A stretch of 62,500 bases of DNA from the NCBI GenBank assembly GCA_016946835.1, contig JACVTC010000038.1, positions 787,501-850,000 on the forward strand. The letters run 5' to 3'. The notes under the pieces were generated by a model. The model saw only the letters and a program-made list of their open reading frames with translations, was not told where the DNA came from and searched no databases. Shown in pieces: positions 30,606 through 41,513 of this stretch (the stretch's first letter is position 1; each line of letters begins with the position of its first letter). The translations under genes and the position numbers were made by a program. This stretch comes from Neocallimastix lanati (nom. inval.) (taxonomy: Eukaryota; Neocallimastigomycota; Neocallimastigomycetes; Neocallimastigales; Neocallimastigaceae).

Positions 30606-30695
30606 TGTTAGATCGATCATGGTTTTAGTATACGAAGAAACTAAAAATATAAATGAAGGTAAAATAAATTGAAAATAAAAATTAATTTTATAAAA

Positions 30696-30726
<31 letters not shown>

Positions 30727-30810
30727 TTGAAAATACATTAATAATTTTGTAAATTTGAAATCTTTTCTAATTTATATATATATATATATATATATTAGTA
30801 AATAAAGTAT

Positions 30811-30818
<8 letters not shown>
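30606..30818 (+). repeat. Left LTR of copia-type relic
   Basis: Begins TGTTAGA and aligns with the right LTR over GAAG.AA...AAATAT.AATGAAGGTA, then an ATTGAAAATAAA word, an AATTTGAAA.TACATTA word and the terminal ATTAGTAAATAAAGT word. It carries an extra ~16 bases (TCGATCATGGTTTTAG) near its start and an AAT expansion. The exact 3' edge is obscured by a long A run. Confidence 0.7.
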
Positions 30819-30869
<51 letters not shown>

Positions 30870-30953
30870 AATTTTTTTGTTTTAGATTAAGAGTCTCAAT
30901 TAGACTTAACTAAGTGCTAAAAATGATAAAATTTAAAACAGTTTAAAACTCTC

Positions 30954-30996
<43 letters not shown>

Positions 30997-31187
30997 TAAT
31001 GGGAATCCAACTGTGAAACCTGGAAATGGAAACTATAAAAAAAAATAATATTCTTATGAGCGAAAACCTCGAAACAAATATCTCGAGAAAGAATTTCGTC
31101 AGGGAAGTTAGAGCAACAGTACAAGATAAAAAAAAAAAGGGAAACCACTAAAGATTTAAATACTAAATACTACTCTATAGGAAACAG

Positions 31188-31233
<46 letters not shown>

Positions 31234-31590
31234 ACTATGATAATAGTCGGATAAATGGAATGATATATTGGATGAACGAAATTAAATAATTTAAAAAGCT
31301 AATAGAAAAAAAAAAAAAAACTACGGTAAATGTACTGATGTATTAAACCAAATTATATAATGATATCTTTTAACGTTATCAGTGATAAAGGATTTACTCT
31401 TTAGTGACTGAGAAAAAATTAATATATATCAAAAATGTTATATCTGAAAGTTTTTAGAACTTATTCTGGTTATTAACCAAAAAAAAAAATGAAAACATTA
31501 AAAAAAAAAATATTATTGAAGAAGTTTTAAACTCAGCTAAACTCTTAGCATATATCCACAAAAAGTGATGTTTCAATAAAGAAACTTAGA
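30819..31590 (+). pseudogene. Unreadable left part of the retrotransposon body
   Basis: Slightly GC-richer DNA broken by A runs of 30-46 bases (30818-30866, 30957-30994, 31187-31227). Short fragments look protein-like, for example GNKYLEKEF-like words near 31060-31100 and a DKGFTLLVTEKKLIYIKNVI-like fragment near 31388-31440 that recalls the copia protease/integrase spacer. Stops and frameshifts prevent a continuous reading. Confidence 0.4.
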
Positions 31591-31599
31591 AAAGTAAAA

Positions 31600-31980
31600 A
31601 TTGAACCCATCAAAAATGATGATTTGATGGAGATTGTAATATTAAAAAAAAACACTAACAATCAATCCAAGTATAAATTAAAATATTTAAAAAAAAAAAG
31701 TAAAAATAAACCCATCAAAAATGATGATTTGATGGAGATTGATTATATTAAAAAAACACTAACAATCAATCCAAGTACAAATCAAAAATATTCAAAAAAG
31801 AAAATACAAAAAAAAATTTTCCATAATACAAATACACACTCACTTGATGAGTGTAGATATAATGCAAATAATCTAAAGGTTTTAAAGGAACCCTTGAAGA
31901 ACCAACCTAAAAAAAGAATTCAAAAAAAAAAAAAAAAAAAAAGAGGAACCAAGAAAGATTTTTTTTTTCTCACACTTTAA
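31600..31980 (+). pseudogene. gag-like remnant with zinc-knuckle-type motif
   Basis: A Lys/Asn-rich frame contains FHNTNTHSLDECRYN at about 31820-31865, resembling the F/C-H-N...H....(D/E)CR knuckle of retroelement gag proteins, with the first cysteine missing. The preceding ~98 bp (CCCATCAAAAATGATGATTTGATGG unit) is present twice, at about 31607 and 31703. An ATG at 31624 opens the frame, but it lies inside the duplicated block and is unlikely to be a real start. Confidence 0.5.
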
Positions 31981-32130
31981 TTTATTAATGAAGATAAGCC
32001 TCAAGAAGAAGATAATACCTAAAAAAAGAATTCAAAAAAAAAAAAAAAAAAGAGGAACCAAGAAATATTTTTTTTTCTCACACTTAAATTTATAAATGAA
32101 GATAAGCCTCAAGAAGAAGATAATCTATAC
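31911..32130. repeat. Tandem duplication inside the retrotransposon relic
   Basis: A block of about 105-110 bp, starting AAAAAAGAATTC and ending AAGAAGAAGATAAT, occurs twice in tandem (about 31911-32018 and 32019-32124). Differences are confined mostly to A/T run lengths. It is clearly later than the original insertion. Confidence 0.8.
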
Positions 32131-32262
32131 TACGAAGAAATAAAAGATGATTTTCAAAATAGAAACGAAGAAATAGTCACAGCTGTTGCTAACTCAACAA
32201 TGGAAGCAGAATACATAGGAATTACCGAATGTACTAAAAAAAATAAAAATACTTATCTATAA
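32101..32262 (+). pseudogene. copia RNase H fragment
   Basis: An open stretch of 53 codons ends at TAA 32260-32262. It contains TAVANSTMEAEYIGITECTK, which matches the (V)A.ST.EAEY..(S/T)E..K signature in the RNase H of Ty1/copia polyproteins, including the catalytic-region glutamate. Reading then breaks in an A run. A KQTTKHKINYI-like fragment near 32685-32720 would be the next conserved (R)TKHIDI.YH block, and lies beyond the 312-bp insert. Confidence 0.7.
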
Positions 32263-32318
32263 GAAACATTTTGATCAAATTTATTATATTATAAACAACC
32301 AATTAAAATTAATTAAAA

Positions 32319-32664
32319 TTTATTTATTGAGATAAATTTTCTAACATAGTCTTGCATATAATGGGTACCCATCTCCCATATGACCATACAGTTATTAATT
32401 AACTGTAAGGTGATGAGTTATTGGTATACTGTAACAGCTTCGCCGCTCTCAATCGTCATTACAGACTGCCCGGAGATGCATTCCTAACGTTCCTACATAT
32501 ATCTCCATTGACCACGAGCATCAGAACGGAATCATTAACTCCTCCATAGTGGGTGTAATCATTGGCGATTGGAAATCTTACAATCATCAAGAGCTATGCT
32601 TCAATTCAAAGCGTAGTATCAAGGTTGGGTGAAATAATCATTTGAGGTTTATTTATTGAGATAA
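32319..32664. mobile_element. Unknown 312-bp insert flanked by a 17-bp direct repeat
   Basis: TTTATTTATTGAGATAA occurs exactly at 32319-32335 and 32648-32664, enclosing 312 bp (32336-32647) of conspicuously higher GC. The insert lies between two conserved RNase H blocks. Subtracting one repeat unit (329 bp) restores about 135 bp between them, near the usual family spacing. The insert holds several stem-loops: a perfect 12-bp palindrome ATGGGTACCCAT (32361), ACAGTTA/TAACTGT (32388-32406), GGAGAT/ATCTCC (32472-32506) and CTATGCTT/AAGCGTAG with one wobble pair (32594-32616). There are no terminal inverted repeats and no A tail. A plus-strand frame stays open for about 65 codons (about 32435-32629) but resembles nothing I know. 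A short retroposed structured RNA or a non-autonomous element are both possible. Confidence 0.6.
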
Positions 32665-32769
32665 TTTATCAAGTTAAAAACGTCAATTGAAAACAGACAA
32701 CTAAACACAAAATTAATTACATATTAATTTAAAATTTTTTATTTTTATATAAAAATTATATTATACTAT

Positions 32770-32810
<41 letters not shown>

Positions 32811-32815
32811 AAACT

Positions 32816-32911
32816 TTAGAATATATCGACACTGAAAATATCCTTGCTGACGTATTAACTAAATACGTCAATGAAACCCAAAATGACCAAGTTTTCAAAT
32901 TTAATCTTTGA
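32816..32911 (+). pseudogene. copia polyprotein C-terminal fragment
   Basis: Reads LEYIDTENILADVLTKYVNE followed by about a dozen residues and TGA at 32909. The (E)N.AD.LTK motif is the near-terminal hallmark of Ty1/copia polyproteins. It is preceded by an expanded A run (32775-32808) that breaks the link to RNase H. Confidence 0.75.
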
Positions 32912-32942
32912 TAAATCAAACAAATATAGTTTGATAGGGGAA

Positions 32943-33172
32943 TGATAGAATATAAAGAAGTCAAAATATATATGAAGGTAATACAAATTGAAAATAAATT
33001 AAATTTTTTTAAAAATAACGAATTTGAAATACATTATTTTTATTGTTTAATAAACTTCATTGTTTATTATATTAGCCACATTTAGTATAAATAATCTTGT
33101 ATTTTTTTCTATAATTTGTAAAATTTGTTAATTACCTTTAGGTATTAGTAAATAAAGTTTATATTTTTATCA
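32943..33172 (+). repeat. Right LTR of copia-type relic
   Basis: Begins TGATAGAATATA right after a GGGG-containing purine tract and ends around TTTTATCA. It shares several blocks in order with the left LTR (see that entry). The divergence indicates an old insertion. Confidence 0.7.
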
Positions 33173-33207
33173 AAATCAATAATTAATTATTATTTTAAAC
33201 ATACTAA

Positions 33208-33248
<41 letters not shown>

Positions 33249-33339
33249 TGATGATAATAATAATAATAATGATGATAATAATAATAATAATAATGATAAT
33301 AATAATAATAATGATAATAATAATAATATAATAATAATG

Positions 33340-33372
<33 letters not shown>

Positions 33373-34727
33373 TTTAGTTATTTAAATTTCAAAAAAACAT
33401 TAGATCAAAATTAAATATTTCATAGTTGTGTAACATTTTAGTAAGAAATCATTTACATTTATTTATCCATCGAAATATTTTATTTTATTAAATATTCTAA
33501 TATTACCCACAGTTATAGGTACTTTTCTTACTTTTTTTGTAATTTATGTAATTTTCTAAATATGTATATTATTTAATAATAATCTATTTAATAAACTTTA
33601 CTAATAAAAGGGTATAATAACCTAAACCTATTCTTATAGTATAATTAGGTTTAGGAGGGATATGTTTATAAAATATTACATTAAAATACTAGAATTATTT
33701 TTTTTTTTTTTTGAAAACAAAATAAAATTATATTATTAAAAATAAATTTATTATAAATTTGTATATACTATTTTATAAATTTTATTATATAAATATAATA
33801 AAATATTATTATGGAACCTTTTTTTTTTTTTTTTTTTTTTTTTTTTCAATCAAATGCTTTAATTAAATATTTTACTATTGTACTTCATATTTAATAATTA
33901 TCAATTATTATTATTATTATTATTAAATAAATAATTCTTATTCTTATTTAGTCTTTTATTCTTTATTTATTCTTTATTTATTTATATTATAATTTATAAT
34001 TAATTGCTTATTATTGTGTTTTTTTATTTATTATTTATCCAAATATTATTTATTTATTTATTTGGCATTTCGATGATGAACATTGAATATTAGGGTTAGG
34101 ATATACAATAAAATATAATATAATACCTTACTTCATCAATATGAAATTTATTTATTAATTAAATTTAAAAAAAAAAAAAAAAGATTTTGATTCTACATCA
34201 ATGTATAATGTATCACACGGTGGATGATAAATTTATCCAATAAAAGAGATACAACGACTTTAATTTAATTGAAAATAGAAAATATGAAACGATTAAATGA
34301 AATAAAAATAATAAATGAAATGAAAAATAAAAAAAAAGAATTTTTATAGAAAATTAAGGAAAATTTTTTTTTATAAATTTTCTATTTAATTATTATAGAA
34401 ATAAAATCATCTCAAAGTAAATTAAATAAATTAAATAAATTATTAAAAAGGTATTTATTTATTTATTTATTATTATTTTATTATTTTTATTTTTATTTTT
34501 ATTTTATTTTATTTTTTTTTTTTTTTTTTTTTTCCCAAAATTATTTATATCTTTTAAAAAATTTTATTATTCTATGTAAATATATATATATATATACATA
34601 TATTTTTTTTTTCTATAAAAATAAATATAAAAATTTAAATTTATTAATTTATAAATATAAATAACTTTTTTTTTTTTTTATATTTTTAATTTTATTTTTA
34701 AAGTTAAAAAAAAAAAACAAAAACAAA
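33173..34727. other. Intergenic region with AAT/GAT microsatellite; FKBP upstream region
   Basis: A long (AAT)n array with scattered GAT triplets occupies about 33206-33371. The rest is AT-rich DNA with T runs (33818-33846, 34508-34533). No gene is visible. The last few hundred bases should contain the FKBP promoter; the T-run then A-run layout directly before the ATG is typical of this genome. Confidence 0.6.
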
Positions 34728-35353
34728 ATGAATAAGAATTTCCTTTTACTCTTAGTCCTATTACTTCTTAGTGTTACTATTAACGCAAAGAAAATTAAGC
34801 AATTACAAATTGGTGTTAGATACAGACCAAGAGAATGTACTAGAAAATCAAAGAAAGGGTAAATACATTGGAATAATAAAAAAATATTATTATTTTTTTT
34901 CTTTATTTGCCAAAAAGATGAATAGAATAATAATTTGTTTTTAAATGCAAATTATTTAAATATTATTTTTTTTTAAAAAAAAAAAAATAATAAAGAAGTT
35001 AAAAAATTATTTATATTTTTTAAATTAAATAATTAATTAATTAATTAATTAATAATAATAATAATAATAAATAAATAAATAAATATATATTAAAAATTAT
35101 AAACATTATTGTAATTTAATAATATTTATATTTATATTTGTTAATAAATAGTGATACTTTAGTTGTTAAGTACAAGGGTAGTTTATATGAAAGTAAACTT
35201 GAATTTGATAGTACTGAAGATAGATTTGGTGAAACTACTCCATTCAGATTTGTTTTAGGTGCTGACCAAGTTATTCAAGGTTGGGAAAAGGGAATGGTCG
35301 ACATGTGTGTTGGCGAAAAGTAAGATTCTAAAAAAAAAAAAAAAATAAATTAT

Positions 35354-35431
<78 letters not shown>

Positions 35432-36210
35432 TAATACAAAAGCAGAAAGAAAAAAAAAATAAAAAATCAGTTTCTTAAAAAAGATTATTATTACATCATT
35501 CTGTTTATATTTTTTAATATATATATATATTGTGGTTTAATAAAAGAAATTAATGGAAAATAAATTTTCATTTAAAGAACGGAATATCAAAAGAAATCGT
35601 TACATGAATTATAATTAAATAATTATAAATAATAGTATCAATTAAACAAAAATAATAATAAATACCTTAAAAATAATTATAAATAAGATAAAAATTAAAG
35701 TAATAATTTATATTTAAGATAGTTAACAAATTGTTAAAAAATATATATATATATAATAGACAACAAATAAATTAAATAATGAATGAAATGCATTGAATTC
35801 ATTAAAAATAAAAATAGTAGAATAATGTTTGGAAAAATAAAATAATTTTTATTTTATAAAATTATAAAATAGATATTAATTAAACTTTAAAAAAAATATT
35901 TAAAATTTTGTAGGAGAAAGTTACTTATTCCTTCTGAATTAGGTTATGGTGAAAACGGTGCAGGTCCAAAGATTCCACCACACTCAGACTTAGTTTTCGA
36001 AGTTGAATTATTAAAGAGTATGTTTTATTATTATTATTATTAATTTTTATTCATAATATAAAGATTATTAATATTTATGTATATATATATATATATACAT
36101 ATTTTTTTTTTTTCTTTTTTAAATATATCTATTTTATTATTTATTTAATTTTATATAATTTTAATAATACAAAATTCATAGTTGAAGACCCAAAGAAGGA
36201 AGATTTATAA
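34728..36210 (+). CDS. fkbp2: FKBP-type peptidyl-prolyl isomerase, secretory pathway (FKBP2-like)
   Basis: Four exons (34728-34858, 35152-35319, 35914-36017, 36182-36210) encode 143 residues. All introns are GT..AG and joins keep frame. Residues 1-20 form a Leu-rich signal peptide ending ..TINA. The FKBP fold follows with [40 protein letters not shown] and [17 protein letters not shown], keeping the aromatic pocket residues known from FKBP12 (Tyr, Phe, Val-Ile, Trp, Tyr, Phe). It should catalyse cis-trans isomerisation of Xaa-Pro bonds and bind FK506. The C-terminus KKEDL resembles a KDEL-type retention signal, so residence in the ER lumen is inferred. The length fits the small single-domain FKBP2/FKBP13 class. 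The symbol follows the family name and was not checked against a database. Confidence 0.93.
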
Positions 36211-37039
36211 ATTAATTAATATAAAAAAAAGAATTAAATTAAAAAAAAAAATAAAAAATAATTATAATAAAAATAAAAATTAAATAGATGAAAAATAAAA
36301 TAAAATAAAAAGTTTCACATTAGAAAAGAAGAAATAATATTATTATTAATAATAAAAAAAAATTAATAATAAAAACAAAATTAATAATAATAATAAAAAA
36401 ACAAAATTAATAATAAAAAAAAAAAAAAAATAAAAATAAAGATAATTATAAATAAAAAAAAAAAAAAAAGTTTTTGTTATCTTTTATTTTATTTTATTTT
36501 ATTTTATATAAATTTTATTTTTTTTTGAAAGAGTAATGTAGAAATTTCATATTTTTTATATTAGAAGAAAAAAAAAAAAAGTATTTTTTTAATGAAGTAA
36601 AAAAGGTGTGTAGAAATTCTATATTTTATATATTGAAATAAAGTATTTTTTATTAAAGAAAAAGAAATTTATGTAGTTCATAAAGAAAATAAGCATGAAT
36701 AAAATATTTATTTAATAATTTTTTTTTTTTTTATATTAAATGAAGTTGTTATTTTAAACCTTATAAAAGCCTTTTTTTTTTTTTTTATATCTTTATAGAA
36801 TAAATTTATATTGTTTTTATAAAATGATTAATATATATAATAAAATTGTATCTGACAAAAAAAAAAAAAAAGTTTTGTAATATATATATATATATATATA
36901 TATTGAAATAGAGTAAAAGGGTAGTATCATTTGTCCTAAAAACCTAAACCATAATCAATTAATAATTAATAAAAAAATTTTAAAAAATATCTTTTTTATC
37001 CTCTTTGTTATTTATTAATAAATCTATTCCTCTCTCCAT
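36211..37039. other. Intergenic, FKBP 3' flank
   Basis: A-rich 3' flank with AATAAA words, homopolymers and an (AT)n tract near 36882-36902. A related ~60-bp piece (GTAGAAATT(T/C)(C/T)ATATTTT) occurs twice near 36538 and 36610. No gene is visible. Confidence 0.6.
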
Positions 37040-37407
37040 ACAAGAAATATGTTTTTAATTTCCTTTATTCTTAGTCTTGTTTTATATTTTGCTCCTCTCT
37101 TTGATTCAAATAAGAGCAGATGCTCTAAAGCTCAAAAAAATTATTAATAGAGGACTTTATTGGAGTTTATGGATTTAAATCTCGTTGATTCTTATGTTAG
37201 TCTCTAATGATATTACTTGTAAATTGAGAATAACCTCCTCTTTCAGCTGTCTCTGCTATATCTCAATTACACTGCTTTAGAAAATGGAAAAACTCATCAT
37301 GTATTATTAATCATCTCACTAATAATATTCCTATTATGTCACCTTACTCATGGACTAAAGAATCAAGGACTTTGGATAAGAAATTAAATTGGTAAAATAA
37401 TCAAGTG

Positions 37408-37438
<31 letters not shown>

Positions 37439-38330
37439 TTATTGGGAGATGTCTTCAAACCCTTAAAAGCTAAAATAAGAAAAAACAAAAAAAAAAAAAA
37501 AAAAACAATTATTTTACAAGGAGAATGATTTTTGGATTTTATTTCAAAAAATCAAAGATTTAACATTTCAATATCCTAAGTATCAATTAGGATTCTTTTG
37601 GATATTCTCAAATTAGATGTGATTTTTAAATTTGACATTTGGTATTTCCATTAAAAGATAAATAGTCTCAGAAGATTGCCATGTTGTGGTGTTAGTGTAA
37701 CCTAGCTTTTCTCATTGGATCTTTGCCTGTAAAGAATTGGAAATTTACAGAAATAATTCTTTACCTTTTCTAGATGATCTCTTTTTTGAAGTTTGCAATG
37801 ATAATTGAATAAAAATTCTTGGATATTTCTTTTTAGATTTAGAAAAGGATTATGATAATGATATTTATTATTTTTATAATTGAGTGCTCTTCTTGGTAGG
37901 GCGTTCAATATATGAAAAAAAAAAAAAAAGAAAAAAAAATATTAAAAGTTAGTGATGGGGAACAAAGACAATTAGTTGACAATATTTTTAAACATAGTTC
38001 AATTTCGTCGTCGACTGTTCCATTATTTTGTGGGGATTGCGTAGTTTCTAACAAACGTTAATACCATTAATTTGTCGATCTTTTTAGATTTATGAATGAA
38101 GTTGGTATTCCGTTGAATCTATTGAATCTACTGTTGCTAAGAGCGTCGACGTTGAAATGATAAGGCATGGGATTTTCAATCTCCCCGGTGAAAGTTCTAA
38201 TTCAGTTTCGTTTGATAACACTAATACTGAAATTATTATTCGCAATAATGAACGCGGTGTTATCATCGATGAATGGGGAAAAAAAAAGTTAGAAACTATT
38301 GCTTCAAAACGCACTTTTATAATTATTATA
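37040..38330. pseudogene. Decayed coding relics, family not recognised
   Basis: GC-richer DNA with fragments of plausible protein on both strands. On plus, about 37210-37390 holds an open piece of more than 50 codons including LYLNYTALENGKTHHVLLI. On minus, 37702-37908 reads MNALPRRALNYKNNKYHYHN and continues as a basic, aromatic-rich 68-codon frame. On plus, about 37935-38040 contains DGEQRQLVDNIFKHSSIS, and 38157-38330 contains MIRHGIFNLPGESSNSVSFD then an ERGVIIDEWGKKKLE stretch. A-runs and stops separate the pieces. It is probably two or more fragments of repeated genes or mobile elements. I do not recognise the family. Confidence 0.45.
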
Positions 38331-38643
38331 ATATATAATAGTTCATTTCATGTATTTTATTTTTATTATTATTTTTATTTTTTTTATTTAAATCATGCAA
38401 TTTTATTATTATTACTATAAATTAAATGAAGTTATTCTCTAAGTCTAAATATATATATATATTGAAACATAATGTAATATAAATAATGTATAAGCCACAA
38501 TATATTAATATAAAAGCAATTTAATTTTGAATAATTAAATACTAGAAACTCTTTGTCATAAAATATATTAAAAAAATTGTCATAATTATAAACCATAAAT
38601 TCCTGACTCATAACACTTTTACACCTTTATACCTAAATTATTG

Positions 38644-38757
<114 letters not shown>

Positions 38758-39471
38758 ATATTGAAAATAATATTTAGTGTCACAAAATATTTAAAAATTA
38801 AATGTATAATAAATAAAATATACTGAATTCAAAGTTGATATAAAATTTCAAAAAGAAATATAATTAAATAAATATTTTTGATGAACAAATATTATCAATA
38901 ATATTAATAATGATGCTAATAATACTAATAATCAAATGATTAATAAATAATTGCATAAAACACCCAATCTAATATTATATTTGAAAATAATTCCATTGAA
39001 TATTATGTAATAAAATTTGATAAATATTTATATTAAAATATTTTAAATAAAGAGTAAAAGAATTAAATGAATTAGAATTTAAATATCAATCTTTTATTTA
39101 TTTATTTATTTTTTCTTTTAATTTTAATTGTAGTAATAAAATTGTATAAATGTATTGATAAAAATGGATATTTCTATGTTTCTATTGATTAACAAGAAAA
39201 AATAATATTAGAAAAAATAAAAATAAAAATAAAAAAATTAAAATAAAAAAAAAAAAGATTGATATTTAATATATAAATTGTAAATTATATATGTATAATA
39301 AATTACAATAATGTAAAATTAATATAATTGTAAATTATGCTTTTAATAATTAAATTTAATTATCTTTTAATATGTAGTATCAATAATTAAATATTTAATC
39401 TATTAATAAATAAAAAAAATAAATATACAATATATATTTTAATATAAAATTAATATGAAATAAAATAAAAT

Positions 39472-39509
<38 letters not shown>

Positions 39510-40324
39510 ATAAAAAATAAAATAAAATATAAATACATATAATAAGATAAATGATTTTTTTTTTTGCTTTAGAAATTGTTATAAACTATAATTAAAATAA
39601 ATTATAATTATTATTAAATAAAAAAAAATAAAAAAAAAAAAGATTTTTAAATATTTGATTTTTATAATAAATTTAGTTAATTTGTTAATTTTTTTTAATT
39701 CAACAATGTAGTTTCGGTCATTTCTTTTAATCATTTTAATTTTTTTTTTAATAAATTATATATATATATATTTTAATTATTTCGATTTAATAATATAATA
39801 CTTTTTAAATTTTAAATTAAATGATTAATATAATAAAAGTCTGTGTTTATACCTTATTTTTCTTTTCTTCCATTAAAAAAAATATATTGATATGAAGTTT
39901 TACCTCTTGTTATAATAATATGCTTTATTTAAAAGTATTTACATAAAAATTTAATAATTTCAAACTATTATTTATTCCTTAATATTTTAGTACTTTATAT
40001 TTAAATAGAAATGCATATCATATAATTTTTATTGAGATATGTAGTATATACAATAATACATTACTCTAAATTTTATAAATATATTGAAATAATAATTTTT
40101 TTTTATCTTTGTTTCTTTTTATTAGTATCATAATTAATTTTTTTTTTTTTTTTTAAAAAGATTTTCGAATATTATTTTAATAATTAATTATAATATATGT
40201 ATGTTGTATTAATAAAATTTAAAAAAATATATATTTTTTTTATATTGCTAAATATATTGTAATTATAATTATATACAATAAAATAAAAATATGAATATGA
40301 TTTTATGGTCTAATCTACTTAATT

Positions 40325-40358
<34 letters not shown>

Positions 40359-40947
40359 TTTCATTTAAAAACTATATATTTTAAAATTTAATAATTTATT
40401 TCTTTTTTATATTAATTATTTTTTTATAAACATTATTTTAAAAAAAGTTTAAATTTTTAAAAATTATGTTATATAACCCAATAATACTTTGAAATATATA
40501 AATATAATTGAAGTATAAATCTTCATATAATGAAAATTATTTTATATTTTAAAATTAAACTATAAATTTTTTATTTATTATTTTAAAAATAGTTACTATA
40601 TTTGTTTTTAGATAAAAAAGAGAGATTAATAATAATATTTATCAATTAAAAATAGTATAATAATATATATAATGTATGCAATTTTTTTTTTTTTAAATAA
40701 TAAAATTTGTAGTATTTAAAAATTTTTATAAATTAACTATTCTTAATTATGTAGAACATATGGATTGTTTATAATGAAAAAAAAAAGAAAAATAAAAATA
40801 GAAAAAAAAAAAAAAAAAAAAAGAAAAAAGAATAAAAGAAAATTTTTTATTAATATACTTATTTTTGAATAATTCTAATAAATAATGAATAATTATCATA
40901 AAAAAGAAAACATATTTGAATTTGATCAATATGTATTTTATATTTAA

Positions 40948-41033
40948 TAACAATAACAATAATAATAATTATAATAATTTTCATAATAACAGTAATAATA
41001 ATCATAATCATAATCATAATCATAATCATAATC

Positions 41034-41064
<31 letters not shown>

Positions 41065-41176
41065 GTAATAATAATAATAATAAAAAGTAATAATAATAAT
41101 AATAAAAAGTAATAATAATAATAAAAAGTAATAATAATAATAATAAAAAGTAATAATAATAATAATAATAATAAAA
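40948..41176. repeat. Compound microsatellite: AAC/AAT, (AATCAT)n and AATAAAAAGTAAT units
   Basis: A triplet array with an internal (AATCAT)n block at 41000-41035. Five copies of a unit with AAAAAGT between AAT stretches follow (41040-41170). Minus-strand frames through it are Tyr/Ile/Leu artefacts. Confidence 0.85.
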
Positions 41177-41463
41177 ACATTCACACATTTCTATATAATT
41201 TAAATTATTATTTATTCTAATAATATTTCATAATTTTTTTTATTTTTATTCTTTTTTTAATATTATTTTTATTTCATTTTATGTTTTTTATGATTTAATT
41301 TATAATAAACTTTATTTTTATTATTTTTAGTTGAAAGTTGATTTATATATACATATGAATATACTTTATTTTTAGTAATTTATTAATTATTATATTTTTA
41401 TTTTTTTTTTTTTTATTATATTATATTATACATATATTTTTTCTTTTTCTTTTTCTTTTTCTT

Positions 41464-41513
<50 letters not shown>

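Larger units (their letters stand above)
30606..33172 (+). mobile_element. Decayed, internally deleted Ty1/copia-type LTR retrotransposon
   Basis: Two diverged direct repeats (30606-30818 and 32943-33172) flank about 2.1 kb of relic coding DNA in the plus orientation. Inside are a gag-like zinc-knuckle remnant, a copia RNase H motif with the ANSTMEAEY core, and the typical ILADVLTK C-terminal motif ending in TGA at 32909. A short purine tract (GATAGGGGAA) sits directly before the right repeat, as expected of a polypurine tract. Protease, integrase and most of reverse transcriptase are missing or unreadable. The element also carries long poly-A runs, two local tandem duplications and a foreign 312-bp insert. 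A primer-binding site was not recognised and target-site duplications are unclear. Confidence 0.75.

Noticed and set aside
33206-33371. AAT/GAT array considered as an Asn/Asp-rich exon
   Set aside because: No start, flanking coding sequence or splice-supported frame; treated as a microsatellite.
40859-41188. Minus-strand Tyr/Ile/Asp repeat frames
   Set aside because: Compound AAT/AATCAT microsatellite, not coding.
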